A DNA stretch of 64,000 bases. Origin: Solen grandis (taxonomy: Eukaryota; Mollusca; Bivalvia; Adapedonta; Solenidae). Where the stretch lies: positions 53,666,857-53,730,856 of the forward strand of contig CM037777.1 in NCBI GenBank assembly GCA_021229015.1, written 5' to 3'. A model generated the notes under the pieces. The model had not been told where the DNA came from and ran no database searches. It saw only the letters and a list, made by a program, of their open reading frames with translations. Below are positions 35,701 to 44,323 of this stretch, in pieces. Both the position numbers and the translations under genes were made by a program. The number at the start of each line of letters is the position of its first letter. The first letter of the stretch is position 1.

Positions 35701-37858
35701 AGATGAGACTTGACATGCCTTGCATACTTCTAGTACAGCCCTTACATTACAAAGTGAAGCAAAGGTGATGTGACATGCATACTTCTAGTACAGCCCTTAC
35801 ATTACAAAGTGAAGCAAAGGTGATGTGACATGCATACTTCTAGTACAGCCCCTACATTACAAAGTGAAGCAAAGGTGATGTGACATGCATACTTCTAGTA
35901 CAGCCCTTACATTACAAAGTGAAGCAAAGGTGATGTGACATGCATACTTCTAGTACAGTCCCTACATTACAAAGTGAAGCAAAGGTGATGTGACATGCAT
36001 ACTTCTAGTACAGCCCTTACATTACAAAGTGAAGCAAAGGTGATGTGACATGCATACTTCTAGTACAGCCCTTACATTACAAAGTGAAGCAAAGGTGATG
36101 TGACATGCATACTTCTAGTACAGCCCTTACATTACAAAGTGAAGCAAAGGTGATGTGACATGCATACTTCTAGTACAGCCCTTACATTACAAAGTGAAGC
36201 AAAGGTGATGTGACATGCATACTTCTAGTACAGCCCCTACATTACAAAGTAACGAAGGTATACTAATGTACAAAACACTTACTGTGTTACCCATAATCTC
36301 TGCTTTCAAAATTTTAGCACCAAGGTCATTCATTTCTTTCTCTGTCAAAATCCTGACCTCTGGTTCCCTAGGAGCTGACTTTTGGCCTCGACCTTGACCT
36401 TTATCACTGCTGCTGGAGTCACTGTCTTCACTGCTGCTTGAGTCTGGCAGGAAACATGTGAATGCAATAATTCATGAATGGAAAATTCAATGTAATGATA
36501 ATTTTACTTTTTACGGTTGAAATCCGATTCCTGAAAATAAATCAGATTTGGAAGAACAAATTATATTTCACTTATCCAAACCTCACGGTGCTAATGTGTA
36601 TTACATCACAATGCAAACTCTTGAGAAATATTGAAGTTCTTAAAAATAAATCATTGTGCAACAGACCATGTGACCTATCAAATTGATGTTGATTAAAATG
36701 AAAATAAAAACAAAGAAAAGATTTTAAGGTACCTTAATCAGGGGTATAAAATCTCACTAGGCATGGCAAGTGAACATTGATGCAGGGAGAGTGAACATTA
36801 GTGCAAGGTGAGTGAAAAACAACATTTTTTTTTTACTTTTTGTTTTATTATCTAAAATTTATGAAGGCAAGGGATAATTACGGAATTTTCACATCTCTGA
36901 CTTTATACAAATTCCAAATACCAAATATATGTTTAACCCTTTACCTCATGAATATTCATGTACATATTTATGACTTGATGAATATTAATTGACTGAAATT
37001 AAATGGTATATGAAACAGTGGACTTTTCTTTGCTCTGCAGACTGTGTAGACCTGTATAAGCAAATAGAAGAGGCCCTGATCTGACAGCTCCTGGAAGGAG
37101 CTGTCTTATCTGGGTCTGCTCTATTTGCAATGCATTAAAATGAGTCTATATGAGGTATTGCGTTAAATTTCTGCCGCTAAATGTTGACCCCTTGATCCTA
37201 CCTGATGAGGAAGATTCTGACGGTGATCTCCTGCGACGTGACTTCTCCTCCCTGTCTCGAGACTTCTTCTCAATTAAATCTCTCTCTGAATTTTCAGATA
37301 CATTTCTTGTTTTTTCTCTTTCAACAGGTTTCTGGAACTCTTTCTTCCTCCATGCTGGCTGGCCTGAAGATTCTGACCCTGACCGTCCACTCTTCCGGCC
37401 ACTTTCATCAATATCACCGGGTTTCATAAACTTGCCCCTGAGTGAACTAGACCCTGATAAAGGTTTTCCTCTAGGTGACCTTGACCTTTGTCGATATCTG
37501 TCTCTTGACCTTGACCTCTCCGACGTCTTTCTCTTGACCTTGATCTGCTTCTGTCCCTGCGTGGTGATCTTGACCTTGACCTCCTGTACCTTTCTCTAGA
37601 TCGTGACCTTCTTCTGTCTCTCTCCCTAGACCTATTTCTAGAACCTCTAGAATGACCTGAAGGAGACCTTGATCGTGATCTTGACCTTTGTCTATTAGTT
37701 TGTTTATAATCACTAGAGTGAGAGTCTGTTGGCCTCATAAAGCCTTTCCTCATGGCCCCTCTCCTATCACTGCTGCCCCCTCCCCTATCATTGCGACCTT
37801 GACCTTTACCAAGTGCTGCCTCAGCATCCCTTATCATCCCTTGAAGCTTTTCTAGACT
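23724..37858 (-). CDS. CWF19L2: CWF19-like protein 2, CwfJ-domain splicing factor (12 exons; N-terminal exons missing)
   Basis: CWF19L2 is a nuclear CwfJ-family protein of late spliceosome or lariat complexes, related to yeast Cwf19 and Drn1. Minus-strand exons: 37202-37858, 36283-36443, 34110-34331 (5' border could be 34325), 33096-33173, 31944-32009, 31357-31471, 28765-28853, 27412-27528, 26188-26343, 24536-24616, 24219-24320, 23724-23900. Landmarks: an RS-rich region; [54 protein letters not shown]; then CwfJ_C_1 with [20 protein letters not shown] and the HIT-like [16 protein letters not shown]; then CwfJ_C_2 with [40 protein letters not shown] and [15 protein letters not shown], ending in an acidic serine tail. 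All phases fit if one base is missing near 37520 in the RS exon. 673 residues are visible against about 890 in human, whose N-terminal part is not found here. Confidence 0.93.
25106..26075 (+). mobile_element. Repeat element C, 970-bp copy in CWF19L2 intron
   Basis: Begins AACAAGAGCTGTCTGAGGAC with CACGCTCGACTATTCAAAAT and ends ATTCTTCGAATAGTCAAGCT. The interior is five or six degenerate units of about 150 bp (GCAAAACTTTAACCAAAATT, TAAAAAGGGGCCATAATT, GTTATCTACCTTGATAGT). It is the reverse-complement relative of 8402-9125. No coding frame. Confidence 0.7.
26806..26950 (-). mobile_element. SINE tail fragment (family of 59003-59228)
   Basis: TTTACTGTCTCTGTGACAGT, ACCTAATTACAGGTGGAGGA and CCTGAGTGCACAG match the SINE at 59003-59228, but the tRNA-like head is absent. 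Confidence 0.55.
26993..27100. mobile_element. Small fold-back MITE
   Basis: AATTTGATTAAAATCAGC at the left is mirrored by GCTGATTTTAATAGGATTG at the right. An inner CACTATA / AGTG block also pairs. The family is shared with 62645-62716. Confidence 0.65.
27180..27356. mobile_element. MITE family D, worn copy
   Basis: Left end GCAGAATCAATTTATCGG, interior AGGGGACTTTCCATCAATTT and TGAATCCATGAATATTCT, right end AAATAAATGATTTTATGGTA. This matches the clearer copies at 33788 and 29556. Confidence 0.5.
28022..28190 (-). mobile_element. tRNA-derived SINE, third family
   Basis: On the minus strand the head reads CCAGGGTAGTGTAGTGGTAA with an A-box-like GTAGTGGTAAC, and a worn B box near CATGTTCAGTTTC. 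It is followed by GTACATGAG and a body ending GGTTTTCTCCCAC. The acceptor stem is not conserved. Confidence 0.5.
28227..28468 (+). mobile_element. TTAA-MITE family A, full length
   Basis: TTAA borders with inverted CCCTTTCCCTCATA ends. The first half carries a nearly perfect 66-bp palindrome from GCGAACAGCATAAAACC through CCTGTGAGTAACTCGCAGG to its complement. The second half contains GGTAAGGTTTAACTGTGGTT and TCTGCAGATCAGGC. Confidence 0.85.
29140..29400 (+). repeat. Dispersed non-coding repeat in CWF19L2 intron
   Basis: AACAAGAGCACCGCATGCAG, a T-rich stretch, AGATAAATTAGGTC and TAGCCCTAGCGATAGTGAAC, ending in CAGAATGATGACAATACTTG. It resembles a dispersed bivalve repeat of the CAAGAG-start type. 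Borders are estimates. Confidence 0.4.
29556..30622. mobile_element. MITE family D with about 850 bp of internal sequence
   Basis: The left end ACTGTAAAATCATAATATTT with CGTGGGGGATTAATTTTCGT and the right end CCCACGAAATAAAATGATTT with CACAGTA are inverted repeats. Other family D copies are about 180-210 bp. Here the ends are over 1 kb apart with unrelated DNA between (29700-30520). No transposase-like frame was found in the interior. Confidence 0.6.
30814..31031. mobile_element. TTAA-flanked MITE, third type
   Basis: Starts TTAACCCTTACAATGCAGTC and ends GTACGGGTTAA. The interior has CATTGCAGACCAAAATCAGC and GCATGGTCTGCACTGTTCAC. A related fragment is at about 40110-40190. Confidence 0.6.
31135..31361. 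repeat. 38-bp minisatellite copying a CWF19L2 splice donor
   Basis: The unit contains ACCTACCAAAGA at 31161, 31199, 31237, 31275, 31313 and 31351, spaced exactly 38 bp. The last of these is the real 5' splice site of exon 31357-31471 (minus-strand reading CTTTG/GTAGGT). The other five are intronic copies of it. The rest of the unit is AACAACCTAACAAGAGCCC. Confidence 0.9.
31614..31786. mobile_element. MITE family D
   Basis: Left end ACTGTAGAATCATTAATTTT, right end GAAAATAAATGATTTTACAG, with TTATCCCCATGAAAACTTC inside. Confidence 0.55.
32208..32426 (+). mobile_element. TTAA-MITE family A, slightly shortened
   Basis: TTAA borders, CCCTTTCCCTCATAGAGGA start and GGGGGAAAGGGTTAA end. The palindrome around CTGCGAGTAACTCGCAG is intact. 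About 20 bp near the right end (the GAGGGCGTCAAA block) are deleted. Confidence 0.85.
33230..33375 (-). mobile_element. Degenerate SINE (family of 59003-59228)
   Basis: AGCCAGTCTGATGGCTTCAG, GCGCGAGCCCACTACAGTGA and GGGGCAGAGTGACAGTACTG match the order of the better copy at 59100-59200. The B box is worn. Confidence 0.4.
33788..33996. mobile_element. MITE family D
   Basis: Left end ACTGTTGAATCATTAAATTC, CATGGGGGACTAACTTTTGA, TTAATCCCCACAAAAATTG, right end AATTTAATGATTTTACAGT: inverted ends with a self-complementary interior. Confidence 0.6.
34312..34602. repeat. 33-bp minisatellite copying the start of a CWF19L2 exon
   Basis: About nine units of CAGTTTCTCTGCCTGAGCCT plus TTAATGTACATTT (33 bp, with some shorter units). 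On the minus strand each unit reads as exon-start sequence GCTCAGGCAGAGAAACTG preceded by ACATTAAAG. In the exon frame a unit is eleven codons, [11 protein letters not shown], alike to the true [11 protein letters not shown]. An in-frame TGA at 34374-34376 limits how far the exon can extend. Confidence 0.9.
35458..35699 (-). mobile_element. TTAA-MITE family A, full length, reverse
   Basis: TTAA borders and CCCTTTCCCTCATA inverted ends. Palindromic core near CCTGCAAGTTACTCGCAGG with one mismatch. It directly adjoins the 55-bp minisatellite. Confidence 0.85.
35709..36248. repeat. 55-bp minisatellite, about ten copies
   Basis: Unit TGACATGCATACTTCTAGTA followed by CAGCCCTTACATTACAAAGT and GAAGCAAAGGTGATG, nearly identical copies (CCC/CCT and T/C variants). 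It ends 35 bp from CWF19L2 exon 36283-36443. Uniform units without spacers exclude a CRISPR array. Confidence 0.95.
36933..37166 (+). mobile_element. TTAA-MITE family B, full length, beside an exon
   Basis: TTAA borders. Left end CCCTTTACCTCATGAATATT, right end TATATGAGGTATTGCG. Inside: TTTGCTCTGCAGACTGTGTA, ACAGCTCCTGGAAGGAGCTG hairpin, TATCTGGGTCTGCTC. It ends 35 bp from the RS exon of CWF19L2, on the donor side. Confidence 0.8.
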
Positions 37859-38100
37859 CTGTAAATTAAATAATAAATAAGTATAATCAAAACACCTGAC
37901 ACACACTTTGATACTACCAATATCCACCATTTTTTAACTTTTGAAGGAATAGATATACCATGACCATTAACTAGAGCTATAAATTTAAAGTTTCTTTGCA
38001 CCTCAGAATGTCATGAATGACTCTTGCCTCTAGGGCTGGGTATTGCAGGCAAAAAATGATATTGCAATATCTTGCCTAAAATCAAAACATACATAAAAAG

Positions 38101-38200
38101 NNNNNNNNNNNNNNNNNNNNNNNNNNNNNNNNNNNNNNNNNNNNNNNNNNNNNNNNNNNNNNNNNNNNNNNNNNNNNNNNNNNNNNNNNNNNNNNNNNNN
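38101..38200. other. Assembly gap (100 N)
   Basis: Exactly 100 N, a usual placeholder for a gap of unknown length. It lies 240 bp upstream of the first visible CWF19L2 exon, where several N-terminal exons are expected. Confidence 0.98.
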
Positions 38201-38361
38201 TTTGGTACGTACTGTTTTGAATAAATTTAAAAGTTCATTTTCCATCTGCAAGTCCTAAAGGAATAACATTTACCTTTTTATGAGCAACTAAGCATATTAT
38301 TAACCTGATTTGTCAGCAACATAGTCAACACTTAAACTAGAACTGTCGCCTAAGGGCTTAC

Positions 38362-39704
38362 TAATACCCCCCCGCAAGTGTTTTTGTCAAACATGGCTTT
38401 GGAGCATGAAATCAGAATTCTTGTATGCAACACTCCATCTTAATATACAGAGGACATATGTGCCAACTACCTAGAAATCTAGTTATCCTATGTTTTACAT
38501 ACATATGGGTATATGTATGTCTATGGATCAATAACAGTAAGATTCACTGAAATCTATCAATGGAAGAAAATTGTAAAACAAATACCATCAAAGGGACATA
38601 TCTTTAAAACAGGGGGGAGGGGGGGGGGGGGGGGGTAACCCAATGTTATATAGAAAAAGCGCTACTACAATGTCTAAGGTTGAATGACAGCAAGTTTCAT
38701 TGAAATCCCTCCAGTAGTTTAGGAGGAGTAGTCTGCAGAAAATTGTAAAGCAAAAATCATCAAAGGGGCATAACTATAAAAAAGGGAGGTAATCCAATGG
38801 GAGGAGTAGTCTGCAGAAAATTGTAAAGCAAAAATCATCAAAGGGGCATAACTATAATAAAGGGAGGTAATCCAATGTTATATAACTAACACATGCTTCT
38901 ACAATGTCTAAGGATGAATGGCAGCAAGTTTCATCAAAATCCTTCCAGTAGTTTAGGCGAAGTAGTCCGCAGAAGTTTGTAATGCAAAAATCATCAAAGG
39001 GGCATAACTTGGAAAATAGGGGAGGTAACCAAATGATATATAGATAACGCGCTTATACAATGTCTAAGGATGAATGGCAGCAAGTTTCATCAAAATCCTT
39101 CCAGTAGTTTAGGCGTAGTAGTCCGCAGAAGTTTGTAATGCAAAAAGCATCAAAGGGGCATAACTTGGTAAATAGGGGAGGTAACTCAATGCTATATAGA
39201 TGTCTAAGGATCATTGACAGCAAGTATCATTAAAATCCTTCCAGTAGTTTAGGCGGAGTAGTCCGCAGAAGTTTGTAATGCAAAAATCATCAAAGGGGCA
39301 TAACTTGGTGAATAGGGGAGGTAACCAAATGTATATAGATAACGCCTTACAATGTCTAAGGATCATTGCCAGCAAGTTTCATCAAAATCCTTCCAGTAGT
39401 TTAGAAGGAGTAGTCCGCAGAAGTTTGTAATGCAAAAATCATCAAAGGGGCATAACTTGGTAAATAGGGGAGGTAACTCAATGCTATATAGATAACGCGC
39501 TAATACAATGTCTAAGGATCATTGCCAGCAAGTTTCATCAAAATCCTTCCAGAAGTTTAGGAGGAGTAGTCCGCAGAATTTTGTGTCTACAGACGGACGG
39601 ACGGACAGACGGACGGACAGACGGACGGACAGACGGACGGACGGACGGACGGACAACCTGATTCCAGTATACCCCCCCCTAACTTCGTTGCGGGGGGGTA
39701 TAAC
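38362..39704. mobile_element. Element E: inverted ends around tandem 150-bp units
   Basis: TAATACCCCCCCGCAAG at the left and TTGCGGGGGGGTATA at the right form inverted ends. Between them are about seven units of 140-160 bp (ATCATCAAAGGGGCATAACT, AATGTCTAAGGAT, CAAGTTTCATCAAAATCCTT, CCAGTAGTTTAGG, GTAGTCCGCAGAAGTTTG), then a (GACGGACG)n tract at 39593-39652. The G run at 38611-38634 is of uncertain length. No protein; frames across it are shadows. Confidence 0.75.
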
Positions 39705-40389
39705 AAGATATTTATATTTAGATGTTCCTTCCAATATTTCAAACATAGATTTGTAACAACGCAATGACACAGAAGGTATGGTAAGAGCTGTACTAAGGGG
39801 AAATAATTCCTGTATATTTTAAAGAAGGACACAGGAGTTGTGGTTCCTTAGACAAAAATTCTAGAAAAGCAAAACATTCAAGAATGTCAAAATGGCTATT
39901 TTCCTTTGATAATTTTTTTATAAATTTTTTTACATGTCTTCTTAATGTTAAACTGAACAACCAAACAAAATGTCACAACATAAAAAAAATATGTTTGATA
40001 ACAAATAAGATGATAACAAACACATACTATCCACTAAAAACCATAGGAGCTCATCAGCGAACAAAAAAGATGGCTGATGAGCTTTCTGGCTTTCAAGGGA
40101 CGATACTGTCTTGATGTGCAGGCTGACCTGGGTCTGCACTGGTTGCAAAGGCAGTCACAAGGGCCTACAGCATTGTCAGGGTTAATAATGAGACCTACAG
40201 GAGTTAGGGCTGGTCATGTGACTAAAACAAACTCAGATGGTCAATTCTATAACCAGGCAAATGAGGTTCACTCTTTCACAAAAATCACATGTTCAGTAAC
40301 CCCGTGTTTTCCTCTTTACCTTCCAATCAGATTCATCTAAGAATCACACTTAAGACCATGCTACACGAAAACATAATTAATACACTTAC

Positions 40390-40618
40390 TGTAGTACTTG
40401 CTCGGGTCCAGTTCCTTGTTTGTAAATCCTGTGGCTGGTTCCAGGCCCCTCACACTCTCCGATGCAATCACGTCCAAGAGCTCTTCATCACTGCTCGGTC
40501 TTCTTCGCCCAACCGGTTCCCCATTCAACCCACCTGACCTCCGGAACGATGCCGCCCCAGTCTCCATGTGGGGATAGTCTACCAGTAATGCCTCTGTCTC
40601 AGATTCAAAATCTGCCAT
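40390..40618 (-). CDS. Coding first exon, gene not identified
   Basis: ATG at 40618-40616 with A at -3 and G at +4 opens 76 codons, starting MADFESETEALLVDYPHMET and ending NKELDPSKYY, then a strong donor (ACA/GTAAGTG) in phase 1. It could be the first exon of CWF19L2, but it has no similarity I recognise to that family. It also cannot be spliced directly to the exon at 37858 (phase 0 start), because the joined frame stops within 13 codons. Either more exons are hidden near the gap, or this is a separate gene. The 23-bp minisatellite directly upstream would lie in the promoter or 5' UTR. Confidence 0.5.
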
Positions 40619-40681
40619 TGTCAGTGGAAGGTTTGAGTAGAAAAAACATAGCCAATTAACCTGAAACAGACAGATCGATAA

Positions 40682-40806
40682 CATGTCAGTAAATAGGTCA
40701 ATAACATGTCAGTAAATAGGTTGATAACATGTCAGTAAATAGGTTGATAACATGTCAGTATATAGGTCGATAACATGTCAGTAAATAGGTCGATAACATG
40801 TCAGTA
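40682..40806. repeat. 23-bp minisatellite upstream of the exon at 40390-40618
   Basis: Five to six copies of ATAACATGTCAGTAAATAGG followed by TCG or TTG. It begins about 60 bp upstream of the ATG. Confidence 0.9.
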
Positions 40807-42822
40807 AATAACAAGATAATCATTCATATTTTATCAAACTTTAAAATTTTCCAAATTAGATTTGTATCCGTCAAAAGAACTTTATCAATAAAAACACATA
40901 AAAAATGCAGCCATTTCCTTCCTAAATTACACTTGCTATGCCTTCGTAACATCAAAGTATTCATTTCAATGAAAGGAAATTTAAATATTAATTACAGTTC
41001 ATTTTACAGTTAAAAAATGTCATATCTGCTGTCAGCATTTTTTTATAACACTAACTTCAAACATTTTATGACTTATGCATGCTACCATATTCGGTGTAGG
41101 AGTCTTTCCTGATATTACACATGTTACCCTCTATTATGAAATATCTAGCATGAAAATTACACATGCAACCAGTATAAACTTCAAGTAACTCACAAACTGC
41201 ACAACGACTCAGTACCTTTAAGAATATGAGATTAATTTTTTCAGGGTTCGAGTTAGGTGTTTAACAGTCCACTACTCCTTAGTACTTGGGCAAGGAGGAG
41301 GGTACAACGAGAAACCAATCATAATAAGAATATCTTTCAATCTGATCTGGTCTCACTGTGGTATACCAAGGTGTGAAATGGTGTATGTATCTGAGCGGTA
41401 AAGGATTTAAAGAAAACACATATTGTGAAATTTCAATTTTCATGGTACACTAATTTTCGCTGATTTGTGAAGGGATTTATCCACAACTATTAATCCCCAC
41501 GAAAATTCTTCATTTTTTTTTAAAAAACCCCAAAATTAAATGTAACGAAAATCAATGATTTTAAGGTATATACAACGAATCTACGGGTACTGTAACAACA
41601 GAATTACAACATTAATTTCTTGAACAAAGTATCATCTTGCATCTGATCGTCTTATTTACATAAAAAAAAATTCAATGAATTATGCTTTACTCACATAGAC
41701 TCATTTTGATGCTTGGCAAACAGAACACTCAGATCAGACAGCACCTATAGGACCTATCTGATCTTGGTCCCTTCTTTGATCAAACAATATTGCAGCTCAA
41801 ATTCTATGTAGCCTGCAGAGCAAAGAAAATCCATTGTTTCATTTACCATTTAAAGTTCAATTAATTAATATCCATCACAACATAAATTTGTACATGAATA
41901 TTCATGAGGTATATTCATAAGTCTCTCTAATTTACTGTATCATAAAATTGCAATTTAATGATCATGCATTCTTCAATTAAATTAGTTCCATTAAAAAAAT
42001 TTAATAAAACATACTGCAAATTATCAAATTGCAATTAAAATGTAAATTAAAAAATAAATCACATGTTCACTAAAACATATCTGACTATAATATTCTCAAG
42101 CATTCTAGCATTATGTTGAAAAAGTTTCTTAACATATCCAAAAGAAGACAACATACTTTCAGAAATTTCTGAACATACACAACGGTACATGTAACAAAAA
42201 GCAGACAATACAGTTTTTGTATATGTAAAGTTTAAACGTAGGACAATACTTCCGTTATCAGCCCATTGTCTTGAAACTGTTTGTTATATCTACTAAACTC
42301 TTTGCATATATGTCTTTGTATGCATAAAATCAACAAGAATACTTCAATACAACCACATACGGTAAGACCTATTTATAATGAAAATAGTCCTCAGTTATCT
42401 AGTTACAGTGATTTTTTCCTTGATTTGTGAATGGGTCAAGTATCCCTTTGTTTGTGGAAAATTAGCGTTGTTTTTCTCAAAATTGTGAAAAAAGTTAGCG
42501 GCCTTTCTGCTAATATTGTGAGGAGAAAATGAGGGCTATGACAGAATACCTTGCAATTTTTCTACAAAATGGTTGGGAATGGTTTACATTTTCAAGAAAC
42601 TGAGATATCGTGAAAGAGCACCTTTGAAATTGATTTAGCTGAGTAGGAAGGGTTTAAAACCATGCCTCTTTCAAAAATACTTTTTTGAGTTGAGAATCAA
42701 TTTGGGTCCCTTCTAAATTGTGATTGGGTCCTTTTACAGTACCAGTTATAGAAGGAAAAAAATTGCTCAGTTAACTTCCTCTAAGTTACATGTTATCTCT
42801 AACTCTTTAACATTAACAGCTA
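40807..42822. other. Gene-free interval with worn MITEs
   Basis: No coding exon seen. Worn MITE family D at about 41425-41575 (CATGGTACACTAATTTTCGC, AATCCCCACGAAAATTC, AATCAATGATTTTAAGGTAT). Degenerate reverse family B at about 41690-41920 (CATAGACTCATTTTGATGC to TGTACATGAATATTCATGAG). A CTGATCTGGTCTCACTGTGG block at 41345 has a relative at 60475. Confidence 0.55.
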
Positions 42823-43064
42823 TTAACCCTTTCCCTCATAGAGGACACCATGAAAAGACCTATGCGAACAGCATAAAACCAGATCAGCCTGCGAGTAACT
42901 CGCAGGCTGATCAGGTTTTATGCTGTTCGCTGCTCCTCAGTGGTCTGGAAATGAGGATTTTGTAATTAAATTCGGTAAGGTTTAACTGTGGTTTTCTGCA
43001 GATCAGGCTTTATGTGGTACCTTTTGAGGGCGTCAAAATGAGTCTATATGAGGGAAAGGGTTAA
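42823..43064 (+). mobile_element. TTAA-MITE family A, full length
   Basis: TTAA borders, perfect core palindrome CCTGCGAGTAACTCGCAGG, and the same second half as the copy at 28227. This is the best-preserved copy in the window together with 28227-28468. Confidence 0.88.
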
Positions 43065-43340
43065 GCCATAACTGACATTAATGATTATGCCAAACTCAGT
43101 ATATCCAGAAATTATAATCCCCACTCCAAGTGTTTGTCAAAAGTTATTGAATAAAGGAAACTGTTGAAAACAAGATTCACATGCATTTGTTTATCAAAGG
43201 CATGTACAGCTTCTCATTGGCGAAGTGTTATAGATATTTTAATTTAAGGCGGTTGGGTCAAAAGTTGATCTTTATTTAGAATAAAACAGTATATATATGT
43301 ATCAATAACCTGCAGGTTTGTCAGGTTCAATACCAGTCTG

Positions 43341-43768
43341 TTATCCCTTTCCCTCATAGAGGAAACCATGAAAAGAACTATGCGAACAGCATAAAACCAG
43401 ATCAGCCAGCGAGTAACTCGCAGGCTGATCAGGTTTTATGCTATTTGCTGCTCCTCAGTGGTCTGGAAATGAGGATTTTGTAATTAAATTCGGTAAGGTT
43501 TAACTGTGGTTTTCTGCAGATCAGACTTTATGTGGTACCTATAAATTGAGTCTATATGAGGGAAAGGGTCAAAATGAGTCTATATGAGGGAAAGGGTCAA
43601 AATGAGTCTATATGAGGGAAAGGGTCAAAATGAGTCTATATGAGGGAAAGGGTCAAAATGAGTCTATATGAGGGAAAGGGTCAAAATGAGTCTATATGAG
43701 GGAAAGGGTCAAAATGAGTCTATATGAGGGAAAGGGTCAAAATGAGTCTATATGAGGGAAAGGGTTAA
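43341..43768 (+). mobile_element. TTAA-MITE family A with tandemly amplified right end
   Basis: The left part is a usual family A copy (left target mutated to TTAT). The right terminal 28 bp, GTCAAAATGAGTCTATATGA followed by GGGAAAGG, is repeated about eight times (43545-43768), and only the last copy is followed by TTAA. The other family A copies have a single end. Confidence 0.9.
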
Positions 43769-44113
43769 GAATAGGATGAATACTTCATTTATCCAGCAAG
43801 TGAAATTTGATCCAGTGAAATCTGAAGGCTGAGTGGACAGAATGTCCAGTCTTGTGAAGACTGTTATCATGTTTGCTACTCCTAAATGTCTTGAAGATGA
43901 GGAAACACCACAGCAAGATATGTCTAGAGTGGAAAATTCTTTCTTTCTTTAGCTTTTCCATGGTATAAGTGTAATGACCTTTTTTTTTCTGATGAATGGG
44001 AAGAGGCTTTAATACTAAACTTTGGAGAGAAAAAGCACCATTTTCTTGAGTTTCAAAATTGGGGAAAGAAAGATCTAGAGGTAAATACCATCTTTGGTGA
44101 AACTGCATTAATA

Positions 44114-44323
44114 AACAAGAGCTGTCCATAAGACAGCATGCTCGACTTTTTGAGTGCTTGTTAATAACAAGGAACTTGTGTTGCACACATCACACAAGTC
44201 TACTGGTGAGGTGCATAACATTTCTGTTACCAAAGCAACCAGAATTTTGATCCAAGATAAAAAAAAAAACAAAGTGACATGCAGAATCTCAATACCACCA
44301 TCTTCGAATAGTCAAGCTAAAAA
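44114..44323 (+). mobile_element. Short internally deleted relative of element C
   Basis: Ends AACAAGAGCTGTCCATAAGA and CTTCGAATAGTCAAGCTAAA. The 150-bp units are missing. The interior (GAGGTGCATAACATTTCTGT, ATGCAGAATCTC) is instead shared with 60985-61215. Confidence 0.6.

Noticed and set aside
35709..36248. CRISPR-like array.
   Set aside because: Units are contiguous 55-bp copies without unique spacers, in an animal intron.
37150..37599. 149-codon plus-strand frame.
   Set aside because: Antisense of the RS-rich exon. RS codons read backwards are naturally open.
39508..39832. Three open frames with RTDRRTDR or SVRPSVRL.
   Set aside because: Shadows of the GACGGACG tract at the end of element E.
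43785..44186. 133-codon minus-strand frame.
   Set aside because: No domain or coding bias seen. The segment has no splice context and abuts MITE and element C sequence.
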